NCBI RefSeq assembly: GCF_031834615.1
Contig: NZ_CP115543.1
Coordinates: 3,793,001 to 3,857,000, forward strand
Reading direction: 5' to 3'
Source: Stenotrophomonas aracearum
GTDB taxonomy: Bacteria > Pseudomonadota > Gammaproteobacteria > Xanthomonadales > Xanthomonadaceae
DNA: 64,000 bases
The notes below the pieces were generated by a model, which did not search any database, had not been told where the DNA came from, and worked only from the letters and a program-made list of their open reading frames with translations. Both the position numbers and the translations under genes were made by a program. Below are positions 1 to 7,895 of this stretch, one piece after another. Position 1 is the stretch's first letter, and every line of letters starts with the position of its first letter.

Positions 1-4
1 GCCC

Positions 5-1537
5 ATGGCGAAGACAGAACCCAGTGGGTCGGAAGACCCCACGATCGCCACGTTCCGTGCGCTGGCCGACGCCATGCCTGCCTCGGTACTGCTGATGACG
101 CCCGACGGCCAGGTGGAATACGCCAATGAACAGGCGGTCGCATTCCGCGGTGCCAGTCTCGAGGAACAGCGCGCATGGAAGAATGCGCAGCTGATCCATC
201 CAGACGAACTTCCGCAGGCCATCGAACAGTGGGCGCACTGCGTGGCCACGGGGGACCGGTTCGAGATGGAGTACCGCGTACGTCGCGCCGACGGCGCGTA
301 CCGCTGGTTCCACGTGCGCGGCCAGCCGGTGAGGGACGCAGCCGGCAGCATCCAGCGCTGGTGCTTCCTCGACGTGGACGTCGATGACCGTAAACGAGGT
401 GAAGCGCTGCTGGCGCAGACACTGGCCGAACTGGCCGCCTCGAAACAGCGGCTGCGCGCCCTGATCGACACCGTACCGGGGTTCGTCTGGCAGGCCGCAC
501 CGGACGGCAGCGTGGAATTCCTCAACCAGCGCTGGTTCGACTACACCGGCATGCAGCCGGAGGACGCGCTGGGCAGCGGCTGGACCTCGCGCATCCATCC
601 CGCCGACGCAGCGCCCCTGGGCGCATACTGGCATGCCCTGCTGGCGTCGGGCGAGCAGGGCAGCTTCGAGGCCAGGCTGCGCGGAGCCGATGAGCGCTAC
701 CGGTGGTTCCTGATCCGCGCCGTGCCGTTGCTGGACGACAGCGGAAAGGTGCTGCGCTGGTACGGGCAGAACACCGATATCGAGGACCGAAAGCAGGCCG
801 AACTGTCGCTGGCCCGGGTCCGCTCGGAGCTGGCCCACGTGGCGCGCGTCGCGAGCCTGGGCGCGTTGACTGCCTCCATCGCCCATGAGGTCAACCAGCC
901 GCTGGCCGGCATCATCACCAACGCCAATACCTGCATGCGCATGTTGAACGCAGATCCTCCCAACCTGGTGGGCGCACGCGAGACGGTGCGGCGCACCCTG
1001 CGCGACGGTAACCGCGCGTCGGACGTCGTCAAGCGCCTGCGGGCGCTGTTCGCCAAGGCCGATGCCACGGCAGAGCCGCTGGATCTGAACGAAGCGACCC
1101 GTGAAGTACTGGCCCTGGTCTCGGCCGAACTGGACCGTGCCGGCATCTCGCTGCAACTGAGGTTCGCAGACCCGTTGCCACCGGCGTGGGCCGACCGCGT
1201 GCAGGTACAGCAGGTCATCCTCAACCTGCTGCTCAATGCCAGCGAAGCCATGTCTGCCCTCGAGCACCGCACCCGACGGCTGTGCGTGACTACCGCTACC
1301 GAAGGCACCGACCGCGTGCGTCTGTCGGTGAGCGACTCCGGCGACGGTGTCGACCCACACGACGCGGAACGCATCTTCCAGGCCTTCCACACCACCAAGC
1401 GCAGCGGCATGGGCATCGGCCTGTCGGTGAGCCGCTCGATCATCGACAGCCACGGTGGTTCGCTCTGGGTGGAATCGGCCGAGATGGGCGGCGCCCAGTT
1501 CGCCTTTACCCTGCCCCGCGCGGAGGCACGCGCATGA
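5..1537 (+). CDS. PAS-PAS sensor histidine kinase (FixL-like)
   Basis: This is a cytoplasmic two-component sensor kinase of 510 residues. Two PAS folds are visible, at about residues 18-130 and 145-265, both with the PAS_3-type ending in which a W-F strand is followed by a D-DR-K segment. A HisKA dimerisation segment follows with the H-box HEVNQPL (phospho-acceptor His294), then a HATPase domain with N-box NLLLNASEA and G-boxes DSGDGVD and GMGIGLSVSRS. There is no membrane segment, so the signal is probably internal, such as redox, a gas or a small ligand; no haem-binding motif was identified. The HEVNQPL box is typical of the FixL/TodS-type subfamily. The ATG at 5 fits, but the frame is open to the window edge, so a longer N-terminus is possible. 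The stop overlaps the next gene by 4 bp, which indicates translational coupling with its response regulator. Confidence 0.9.
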   Translation: MAKTEPSGSEDPTIATFRALADAMPASVLLMTPDGQVEYANEQAVAFRGASLEEQRAWKNAQLIHPDELPQAIEQWAHCVATGDRFEMEYRVRRADGAYRWFHVRGQPVRDAAGSIQRWCFLDVDVDDRKRGEALLAQTLAELAASKQRLRALIDTVPGFVWQAAPDGSVEFLNQRWFDYTGMQPEDALGSGWTSRIHPADAAPLGAYWHALLASGEQGSFEARLRGADERYRWFLIRAVPLLDDSGKVLRWYGQNTDIEDRKQAELSLARVRSELAHVARVASLGALTASIAHEVNQPLAGIITNANTCMRMLNADPPNLVGARETVRRTLRDGNRASDVVKRLRALFAKADATAEPLDLNEATREVLALVSAELDRAGISLQLRFADPLPPAWADRVQVQQVILNLLLNASEAMSALEHRTRRLCVTTATEGTDRVRLSVSDSGDGVDPHDAERIFQAFHTTKRSGMGIGLSVSRSIIDSHGGSLWVESAEMGGAQFAFTLPRAEARA

Positions 1538-1905
1538 GCCCTGCCCTGCTGGTGTCGGTGGTGGACGACGACGAATCGGTGCGCGAGTCGCTGCCCGACC
1601 TGCTGCGCGAGTTCGGCTACACGGTGGCCGCGTTCTCTTCGGCCGCCGAGTTCCTCGCCTCGGCCGAGATCGAGAGCACCCGCTGCCTCATCCTGGACAT
1701 CGCCATGCCCGGCATGAGCGGCCCTGAGCTGATGCTGGAACTGCGCCGGCGGCACTACGCGATACCGCTCATCTTCATCACCGCACACGGCTCCGCCAGC
1801 GAGCGTCCACGCTTGATCCGGCAAGGTGCAGTGGAGTGCCTGGCCAAACCCTTCAGCGAGGCCGAGCTGCTGCGGGCGCTCAACGCCGCGCTGCCGCAGC
1901 CCTGA
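1534..1905 (+). CDS. single-domain response regulator (receiver only)
   Basis: This 123-residue protein consists of one CheY-like receiver domain with no output domain. The acidic pair is in VVDDDE, the phospho-acceptor is Asp55 in LILDIAMPGMSG, and the switch Thr and Lys lie in FITAH and AKPFSE. Its ATG overlaps the stop of the upstream kinase gene in an ATGA arrangement, so the two are almost certainly co-translated. Stand-alone receivers next to FixL-like kinases usually act as phosphate sinks, phosphorelay intermediates or protein-interaction outputs. Because a full FixJ-type regulator follows, this one may compete for, or tune, phosphoryl flow from the kinase. That role is inferred; the fold and active site are seen directly. 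Confidence 0.9.
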   Translation: MSPALLVSVVDDDESVRESLPDLLREFGYTVAAFSSAAEFLASAEIESTRCLILDIAMPGMSGPELMLELRRRHYAIPLIFITAHGSASERPRLIRQGAVECLAKPFSEAELLRALNAALPQP

Positions 1906-1937
1906 GCGACTGCCCGCCGAACCCCGGAGAACGCCCC

Positions 1938-2558
1938 ATGCAGCATGCTTCCGCCCTGGTATACGTGGTCGACGACGATGTCTCGGTACGCGAGTCGCTC
2001 GAGCTGTTGATCGAACATGCCGGCTGGCAACCGAAGGTGTTCAGCTCAGCTACGGCATTCCTCGAACAGCCCCGGCCACAGGTACCGGCGTGTCTCGTAT
2101 TGGACGTCCACCTTCCCGATCTGAATGGTCTGGACCTGCAGACGTCGATGGGGTCGCAACGACCGGACCTGCCGATCATCTTCATTACCGGGTACGGCGA
2201 CATCCCATTGACCGTGCGCGCCATGCGCGCCGGCGCCGTCGAGTTCCTGACCAAGCCGTTCGATGACACCACGCTGCTGCGCGCCATTTCGGAAGCGCTG
2301 GCCTCCAGTGAGGCCGCGCTCCAGGGAATGGCGTCCGTGCAGTCGCTGCAGGACGCCTATACCTCGCTTACCCCGCGCGAGCAGGACGTGCTGGGCCTGG
2401 TGGTGCGCGGCCGACTGAACAAGCAGATCGCGGCGGAGCTGGACATCAGCGAGATCACGGTGAAGGCGCATCGCGGCAAGGCGATGCGCAAGATGGGGGC
2501 GAGATCGCTGCCTGAGCTGGTGAAGCAGGCGGCGTTGCTTGATCTGGGTCCCAACTGA
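1938..2558 (+). CDS. FixJ/NarL-type response regulator, LuxR-type HTH
   Basis: This is a 206-residue transcriptional regulator. The N-terminal receiver (about residues 1-120) has VVDDD, phospho-acceptor Asp56 in LVLDVHLPDLNG, the switch region FITGYGD and LTKPFD with the conserved Lys. After a helical linker, a LuxR/GerE helix-turn-helix occupies about residues 140-200, with LTPREQDVLGLVVRG and NKQIAAELDISEITVKAHR. This is the standard FixJ architecture. The gene starts 32 bp after the receiver-only regulator and completes a kinase, receiver, FixJ operon. Targets cannot be read from the window; autoregulation is common in the family but no operator was recognised here. The ATG at 1938 follows a GGAGA ribosome-binding site. 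Confidence 0.9.
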   Translation: MQHASALVYVVDDDVSVRESLELLIEHAGWQPKVFSSATAFLEQPRPQVPACLVLDVHLPDLNGLDLQTSMGSQRPDLPIIFITGYGDIPLTVRAMRAGAVEFLTKPFDDTTLLRAISEALASSEAALQGMASVQSLQDAYTSLTPREQDVLGLVVRGRLNKQIAAELDISEITVKAHRGKAMRKMGARSLPELVKQAALLDLGPN

Positions 2559-2674
2559 AACCTGCTCCGCCTGCTCGCGCCTCGCGGATGAGCGCACCGG
2601 CTCGACCCCAAATGGCCCGCCGCACAGCGCTTGCGGCCGTCACCCCCACGAACGCGCCGGACCCGACACCCATA

Positions 2675-2694
2675 TTTCAAACAAACGATTGAAA
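2675..2694. promoter_or_regulatory. imperfect palindrome upstream of aroQ-accBC
   Basis: The arms TTTCAA (2675-2680) and TTGAAA (2689-2694) flank an 8-nt core, 75 bp before the aroQ start, in the 211-bp gap after the FixJ-type regulator. The dyad resembles sites bound by TetR-family regulators of fatty-acid genes, which would suit an operon carrying accB and accC. This is a pattern match by eye only. Confidence 0.3.
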
Positions 2695-2769
2695 CGCACG
2701 TAACTTCGCCGAACTGGACACGATCCACCGGTTCCGCCAGACTCCGCCCTTTCCTGTTACGTGGCACCC

Positions 2770-3213
2770 ATGGCGAAACTGCTGGTCCTGCACGGCCCCA
2801 ACCTCAACCTGCTCGGTACGCGCGAGCCGGGGGTCTATGGGCACACCACGCTGGCGCAGATCGACCAGGCCCTGCTGGCGCAGGCGCAGGCCGCCGGGCA
2901 CGCGGTGGAGAGCCTGCAGTCCAACGCCGAGCACGTGCTCGTGGACCGGGTGCAGGCTGCCCGTACCGACGGTACCACCTTCATCCTGATCAATCCGGCG
3001 GCCTTCACCCACACCTCGGTGGCCCTGCGCGACGCGCTGGCCGCGGTGGACGTGCCGTTCATCGAAATCCACCTGTCCAACCCGCATGCCCGTGAACCGT
3101 TCCGCCAGCACAGCTATTTCAGCGACAAGGCGGTCGGCGTCATCTGCGGCTTCGGTGCCGACAGCTACCGTTATGCCATGGACGCGGCGCTGGCCCGGCT
3201 GGCAACGGCCTGA
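2770..3213 (+). CDS. aroQ: 3-dehydroquinate dehydratase, type II
   Basis: This enzyme catalyses dehydration of 3-dehydroquinate to 3-dehydroshikimate in the shikimate pathway. It acts in the cytosol as a dodecamer of small flavodoxin-like subunits. The 147-residue length and the motifs [16 protein letters not shown] (N-terminal active-site strand), [18 protein letters not shown] and [14 protein letters not shown] are diagnostic of the type II enzyme. The ATG at 2770 is preferred to an in-frame GTG at 2761, because family members begin directly with a short M-A-K-like lead into the LVLHGPN strand. accB follows 67 bp downstream. The aroQ-accB-accC order is also found in Pseudomonas, so this is probably one transcription unit linking aromatic and fatty-acid biosynthesis. 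Confidence 0.97.
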   Translation: MAKLLVLHGPNLNLLGTREPGVYGHTTLAQIDQALLAQAQAAGHAVESLQSNAEHVLVDRVQAARTDGTTFILINPAAFTHTSVALRDALAAVDVPFIEIHLSNPHAREPFRQHSYFSDKAVGVICGFGADSYRYAMDAALARLATA

Positions 3214-3280
3214 CCCACATTGAATTGACCCGAGCGCAACGCGCTTCCCATCACACTGACATCAAAAACAAGAGGCCCCT

Positions 3281-3769
3281 ATGGATCTCCGCAAAATCAA
3301 GAAGCTGATCGACCTGCTGGAAGAGTCGAACCTTGCCGAAATCGAAATCAAGGAAGGCGAAGAATCCGTCCGCCTGTCGCGCGCCCCGGTCTCCGGCTAC
3401 GGCGTGGTGCAGGCCGCGCCGCAGATGGTGATGGCGCCGCCGGCTGCCCAGGCCGCCGCACCGGCGATGCCGATGCAGTCGCCGACCGAAGCGTCCACCG
3501 GCGGCACCGCCAAACCGGGTCCGGCCCTGCCGGAAGGCCACGTGCTGCGCTCGCCGATGGTCGGCACCTTCTACACCTCGTCCGCGCCGGACAAGCCGGC
3601 CTTCGTGTCGGTGGGCCAGCAGGTCAAGGCTGGCGAAACGCTGGCGATCATCGAAGCGATGAAGATGTTCAACCCGATCGAAGCCGATGCTTCCGGCACC
3701 ATCGTGGCCATCCTGGGTGAAAACGGCCAGCCGGTCGAATTCGACCAGCCGCTGTTCGTGATCGGCTAA
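3281..3769 (+). CDS. accB: acetyl-CoA carboxylase biotin carboxyl carrier protein
   Basis: BCCP carries biotin between the biotin carboxylase (AccC) and the carboxyltransferase in the first committed step of fatty-acid synthesis. This copy has 162 residues. The N-terminal helical region starts [16 protein letters not shown], followed by an Ala/Pro-rich flexible linker (about residues 45-80). The C-terminal biotinyl domain has the motif EAMKM, with Lys128 as the biotinylation site. All regions expected of AccB are present. accC begins 10 bp after its stop, so the two are co-transcribed; BCCP and biotin carboxylase act in stoichiometric complexes. An upstream AGAGG serves as ribosome-binding site. 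Confidence 0.98.
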   Translation: MDLRKIKKLIDLLEESNLAEIEIKEGEESVRLSRAPVSGYGVVQAAPQMVMAPPAAQAAAPAMPMQSPTEASTGGTAKPGPALPEGHVLRSPMVGTFYTSSAPDKPAFVSVGQQVKAGETLAIIEAMKMFNPIEADASGTIVAILGENGQPVEFDQPLFVIG

Positions 3770-3779
3770 GGATCCGTCC

Positions 3780-5147
3780 ATGCTCGACAAAGTCGTTATT
3801 GCCAACCGGGGTGAGATCGCGCTGCGCATCCTGCGCGCGTGCCACACCCTGGGCATCCGCACGGTGGCCGTGCATTCCACGGTCGACCGCAACCTCAAGC
3901 ACGTGGCCATGGCCGACGAGTCGGTCTGCATCGGTCCGGGCCCGTCGCCGGAAAGCTACCTCAACATTCCGGCGCTGATCGCCGCGGCGGAAGTCACCGA
4001 CGCCCAGGCCATCCACCCGGGCTACGGCTTCCTGTCCGAGAACGCCGACTTCGCCGAGCGCGTGGAAGAGTCCGGCTTCATCTTCATCGGCCCCAAGGCC
4101 GACACCATCCGCATGATGGGCGACAAGGTCGAAGCGATCCGCGCGATGAAGGCCGCCGGCGTGCCGTGCGTGCCCGGTTCGGGCGGCCCGCTCGGCGACG
4201 ACATCGTGGCCAACACCAAGATCGCCCGTGAGATCGGCTACCCGGTCATCATCAAGGCCGCCGGCGGCGGCGGTGGCCGCGGCATGCGCGTGGTGCACGC
4301 CGAGGCGTCGCTGAAGACCTCCATCGAAACCACCAAGAGCGAGGCCAAGGCCGCGTTCGGCAATGGCGAGGTGTACATGGAGAAGTTCCTGGAAAATCCG
4401 CGCCACGTGGAAATCCAGGTGCTGGCCGACGGCCAGGGCAACGCCATCCACCTGGGTGAGCGCGACTGCTCGATGCAGCGCCGCCACCAGAAGGTGGTGG
4501 AAGAAGCGCCAGCGCCGGGCATCAGCGCCGAGCAGCGCGAAGAGATCGGCAAGGTGTGCACCGAGGCGTGCGTGCGCATCGGGTATCGCGGTGCGGGTAC
4601 CTTCGAGTTCCTGTACGAAGATGGCCGCTTCTACTTCATCGAAATGAACACCCGCATCCAGGTGGAGCATCCGGTGACCGAAATGGTGACCGGTATCGAC
4701 CTGGTGGTGGAGCAGCTGCGCATTGCCGCCGGCCACAAGCTCAGCATCAAGCAGAGCGACATCGTGCTCACCGGTCACGCGATCGAGTGCCGCATCAACG
4801 CTGAAGACGCCGAAACCTTCGTGCCGAGCCCGGGGCAGATCACCGCCTTCCATCCGCCGGGTGGCCCGGGTGTGCGCGTGGATACGCACATCTACGCCGG
4901 GTACCGCGTGCCGTCGAACTACGACTCGATGATCGGCAAGCTGATCGTGCACGGTCCGGACCGTGAGACCGCGATTGCGCGCATGCGCGTTGCGCTGAGC
5001 GAGATGGTGGTGGACGGGATCAAGACCAACGTGGCCCTGCAGCAGCGCATCATGCGCGACAAGGGCTTCCAGGCGGGTGGACAGAACATCCACTACCTGG
5101 AAAAGCGTCTGGCCGAGCGCAAGAACAAGTCGATTGCGTTGACCTGA
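3780..5147 (+). CDS. accC: acetyl-CoA carboxylase biotin carboxylase subunit
   Basis: This subunit performs ATP- and bicarbonate-dependent carboxylation of biotin on AccB. The 455 residues match the family length. The biotin-carboxylase N-terminal domain begins [17 protein letters not shown]. The ATP-grasp domain shows the glycine-rich loop [14 protein letters not shown] and the active-site segment [20 protein letters not shown], with [15 protein letters not shown] following. The C-terminal biotin carboxylase domain ends the protein. It sits directly behind accB. In Pseudomonas prmA follows this group, but here three opposite-strand genes and a REP element intervene before prmA. Confidence 0.98.
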   Translation: MLDKVVIANRGEIALRILRACHTLGIRTVAVHSTVDRNLKHVAMADESVCIGPGPSPESYLNIPALIAAAEVTDAQAIHPGYGFLSENADFAERVEESGFIFIGPKADTIRMMGDKVEAIRAMKAAGVPCVPGSGGPLGDDIVANTKIAREIGYPVIIKAAGGGGGRGMRVVHAEASLKTSIETTKSEAKAAFGNGEVYMEKFLENPRHVEIQVLADGQGNAIHLGERDCSMQRRHQKVVEEAPAPGISAEQREEIGKVCTEACVRIGYRGAGTFEFLYEDGRFYFIEMNTRIQVEHPVTEMVTGIDLVVEQLRIAAGHKLSIKQSDIVLTGHAIECRINAEDAETFVPSPGQITAFHPPGGPGVRVDTHIYAGYRVPSNYDSMIGKLIVHGPDRETAIARMRVALSEMVVDGIKTNVALQQRIMRDKGFQAGGQNIHYLEKRLAERKNKSIALT

Positions 5148-5173
5148 TCGCGCTGGGTTGTTGAATTGCGTGG

Positions 5174-5196
5174 AGCCGGGCAGAGCCCGGCTCTAC
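5174..5196 (-). repeat. GTAG-headed REP palindrome downstream of accC
   Basis: Read on the minus strand this is GTAG followed by the stem AGCCGGGC, loop TCT and stem GCCCGGCT. It matches the small REP family typical of Stenotrophomonas intergenic regions. It lies between the convergent accC and the 5208-7340 gene, where it may act as a 3' mRNA stabiliser or weak terminator. Nearly identical elements occur at 6745-6767 and 40050-40112. Confidence 0.8.
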
Positions 5197-5207
5197 GCGT
5201 TTTGGGG

Positions 5208-7340
5208 TCAGTCCCGTAGTGGGGTTGCCAGCAGGGGTTGCGCGCCGAGCGTGCCCAGCGCCTGGCGTGCGGCGCCCAGCTCCTCCAGCTGCAGTTCGCC
5301 CGGCGCCTTGCCGGTGACCTTGAACAGCACGTTGTTGCCGATCATCACCTGCGCTTCGTCCTGCAGCGAGAGCAGCCCGGTGGGGTGCGCATGCTTCTGT
5401 ACCTGCAGGGTCACCACCGTTGAAGCGCCCTGCGTGCCATCGCCGGCGCCTGCCGCCGCGCTCACCGCGCGTCCCCGGTCGCCACTGGCCACCAGGAACG
5501 TCCGGCTGTAGACGACCTGCCCTTCCTGCAGGCCAGCCAGTTGCGCCGCGTCCACCGCCAGCGCCACGTACACGCGCCCCGCGTGCGGCGGAATGCGCGC
5601 CAGGCCGCGGTTGATCCGCGCCACTACCTGTTCGGAGTCGCGGAATACCGGCTGCAGGCTGCCGTACTGCAGGAAGTCATCCATGGACCGCCGGCGCCAG
5701 GTGAGGTAACTGCGGATCGCGGCGCGCTGCAGCTGGCTCAGGCGCAGCCGATCGTTCTGGGCCACCGCGCTTTCGTACACCTGCGCGGCCTCCAGGCTGG
5801 GCATGCCGCGGTACTCCACGTTGAACTCGGCCTGGGTCATGAACCGGTTTTCTTCCTTTGGGATGGCCTGGCGCATGTCGACGATGTGGTGCGCGGGCTG
5901 GCCACGACGATGCAGGCGCGCAGCGCCGGTGCCGCGCGGCAGGTAGACCGAAATACGCCGGGTGTGCTCGTCCACCTCGCGGATCCGCACGCGGAAGTAG
6001 CGCTCCCGGTAGCGCATGAAGTGGCGCAGGCGGCCACCCTTGAGGCTGATGTACCAGCCGGGGCGGCCGATGTCCGGCTGGAGGCCGCGTGCGCGCGCCT
6101 GCTGCGCGTCGAGTGCGCGCCCGTAATGCGTCTCCAGCGTGCCGGACAGCTCAATGGAGAACTCCGGCAGCAGCGCAGCGCAGGCCGCTTCCGGTGCGCG
6201 GCGGCAGCGCAGCGTGCGCACCGGCGTGGGCGCCTTTTCACGCAGGTGGTAAACGCCGTCGCGCTTGACCAGCTCAAGGGTGCCGATGCGCAGCGACAGT
6301 GCCTCTCCGAGCGTGGCGGCGTAGTAGCGGCCGTCCACGCAGACCGCGTTGCCGGCGCGCCCGCTGACGGCGTCGTTGTAGTACAGGATGCCCTCCGGGC
6401 CAAGCAGGTCCAGCCGCAGCGTGGCGTGGTCCAGTGGTCGCTGCGCTTTCAGCTGCGCTGCCACCGTGTCGAACAGGGGAATGGAGCTGTCGATGCGGGC
6501 AACGCGGGAGGTTGTGCCCTGCGGCGTCGGGACCCGCTTCCAGGTCCAGTCGCTGCTGTCGAACGCCACATCGACGTAGCCGGTGTCGTCCAGTACCTGC
6601 AGGCGTCCCTCGCTGATGCCCAGCGCACGCTCGCGGCCTTCGAACGGCACCAGGATGCGACCGTCGTGCAGTTCGGCGCTGGTCTGGCGGATGCCCACCT
6701 GGGGCGCGCGCGCGGGGCGAGGGTCCTCGACCGGGTCCGGATCCAGCCGGGCAGGGCCCGGCTCTACCAGGCCTCTTGCCCCACCGAGGGCAAGTGCGGC
6801 GTCGGTCAGTTCGGCGCGGTCCAATGGCTTGTGCTCGAGCGCGTCGGCGGTCAGGTCGAGCGCTTCTCCCGCCGTCTGCAGGGCGAACACCCCGCGCGCG
6901 CCTATGCCGGCCGCTTCGATGATGGTGGCGGCCGCATCGCCTGCCTGCAGCAGCGCACGCATGCCAGGACCCACGGGCGGCGCGCAGCGCACGCCTTCGT
7001 GGCGCTCCCAGGCGTTGCGGGCGTCGGTGAACAGTTCGCTGACCGGGCTGCGCAGGAGGCCCGCCACGGTGTGCAGTGCGCCCGGCATGCCGGAGGCGGG
7101 CGGTACGGGAATGCAGTTCGCCGACTGCAACGGATGGGCCGACACCGCAGGTGGGCGACCGGTTGTGGTCGGCATGCCGGTGGCATTGGTGATCGACAGC
7201 ATCGCTGCCAATGCCTGCACCGGGGTTTCAACCCGACGAATGGCGCGGGTGTCCAGCGGATGGGGCGTCGGGGCGAAAACAGGGCGACCGGCATGGTGGC
7301 GACCGGTCGCGTGCCGGTGCTCGGCAGCGGAAGTGGGCAT
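5208..7340 (-). CDS. large hypothetical protein with a degenerate ADP-ribosyltransferase-like C-terminus
   Basis: This is a 710-residue protein of uncertain function with no signal peptide and no membrane segment. The last 190 residues or so resemble the fold of bacterial ADP-ribosyltransferase toxins. A helical lead-in (AAIRSYLTW and INRGLARIP) is followed by the strand GRVYVALAV, where enzymes carry YRG. Then comes TFLVAS, where enzymes carry the F-x-S-T-S motif, and finally DEAQVMIGNNVLFKV, where enzymes carry E-x-E. Catalytic Arg is Val592, the S-T-S is V-A-S, and the second Glu is Gln664, so catalysis is doubtful. The N-terminal 200 residues are low-complexity and Pro/Ala/Thr-rich. The ATG at 7340 is preferred to a TTG at 7397. 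A REP palindrome lies inside the gene. The ART resemblance is an inference from motif order and could be wrong. Confidence 0.6.
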   Translation of the reverse strand: MPTSAAEHRHATGRHHAGRPVFAPTPHPLDTRAIRRVETPVQALAAMLSITNATGMPTTTGRPPAVSAHPLQSANCIPVPPASGMPGALHTVAGLLRSPVSELFTDARNAWERHEGVRCAPPVGPGMRALLQAGDAAATIIEAAGIGARGVFALQTAGEALDLTADALEHKPLDRAELTDAALALGGARGLVEPGPARLDPDPVEDPRPARAPQVGIRQTSAELHDGRILVPFEGRERALGISEGRLQVLDDTGYVDVAFDSSDWTWKRVPTPQGTTSRVARIDSSIPLFDTVAAQLKAQRPLDHATLRLDLLGPEGILYYNDAVSGRAGNAVCVDGRYYAATLGEALSLRIGTLELVKRDGVYHLREKAPTPVRTLRCRRAPEAACAALLPEFSIELSGTLETHYGRALDAQQARARGLQPDIGRPGWYISLKGGRLRHFMRYRERYFRVRIREVDEHTRRISVYLPRGTGAARLHRRGQPAHHIVDMRQAIPKEENRFMTQAEFNVEYRGMPSLEAAQVYESAVAQNDRLRLSQLQRAAIRSYLTWRRRSMDDFLQYGSLQPVFRDSEQVVARINRGLARIPPHAGRVYVALAVDAAQLAGLQEGQVVYSRTFLVASGDRGRAVSAAAGAGDGTQGASTVVTLQVQKHAHPTGLLSLQDEAQVMIGNNVLFKVTGKAPGELQLEELGAARQALGTLGAQPLLATPLRD
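6745..6767 (-). repeat. REP palindrome embedded in a coding sequence
   Basis: The minus strand reads GTAG, stem AGCCGGGC, loop CCT, stem GCCCGGCT, the same element as at 5174-5196 with a different loop. Here it lies inside the 5208-7340 gene and is translated in frame as VEPGPARL within a Pro/Asp-rich linker. REP elements are normally intergenic. Confidence 0.8.
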
Positions 7341-7477
7341 GGGCAGCTCGATGGAAGGGCGTGCCCGATGAAATCGAAGCCGCGCGCTTCTGTCCAAGCG
7401 ACGCTGCCTACCTCAATCGCAGAATCGATAGATGCCGTGAATCATCGTGACGCAATCGGCACGATCAGCGCATGATC

Positions 7478-7502
7478 GGACCCGGCTGGCTGTGCCGGGT
7501 CC
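7478..7502 (-). terminator. GC-rich hairpin between two minus-strand genes
   Basis: The arms GGACCCGGC (7478-7486) and GCCGGGTCC (7494-7502) form a 9-bp stem with a 7-nt loop, 6 bp beyond the stop of the 7509-7895 gene. There is no T-run, so it may be a processing or REP-like hairpin rather than a classical intrinsic terminator. Confidence 0.4.
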
Positions 7503-7508
7503 GTATCG

Positions 7509-7895
7509 TCAGCGGGCGGCGTCGGCCGCGGTGACCTCGGCCGCGGTGACCTGGGTGTCCTTGACCGGTGCCACGCCGAGCGACGAGGTCGGGTCGACGA
7601 TCACCATGGTTTCGGTGGAGTCGTCCGGCCAGACCACCTGGAAGGTGCTGCCGGCCGGCAGCGAGGCGAACGGCATGCCGCTCTGCGCGCGGTACACCGC
7701 CGCGACCTGGCTGGCACCGGCCCGGCGCACGTCTTCCTGCGCCTTCACCGAGGTGAGCGTTACCTTGGACAACTTCCGGTAGCGGTCATCGTAGGTATCG
7801 ATCATCACCAGCCCGACCGCACCGGCCGAGTAGGCCACGAACAGCGCCACCCAGAACCAGAATTTTGCACCATGCAGGAATCGACGGTAATTCAT
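7509..7895 (-). CDS. small hypothetical membrane-anchored protein
   Basis: I do not recognise a family for this 128-residue protein. It has a basic N-terminus (MNYRRFLHGAKF) followed by one hydrophobic helix at about residues 12-32. The remaining 95 polar residues probably lie in the periplasm; they contain a YDDRYRKLSKVTL stretch and a hydrophobic VVWPDDSTETMVIVDP strand pair. The ATG at 7895 overlaps the stop of the upstream 7892-8851 gene by 4 bp, so the two are translationally coupled and probably work together. The pair sits, with the 5208-7340 gene, on the strand opposite to the surrounding aroQ-accBC-prmA block. Confidence 0.7.
   Translation of the reverse strand: MNYRRFLHGAKFWFWVALFVAYSAGAVGLVMIDTYDDRYRKLSKVTLTSVKAQEDVRRAGASQVAAVYRAQSGMPFASLPAGSTFQVVWPDDSTETMVIVDPTSSLGVAPVKDTQVTAAEVTAADAAR

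Noticed and set aside
5541-7475. A 644-codon plus-strand frame opposite the ART-like gene
   Set aside because: It has high Arg/His/Gln content typical of an antisense shadow and no motif. The minus-strand frame has coherent strand and helix patterns.
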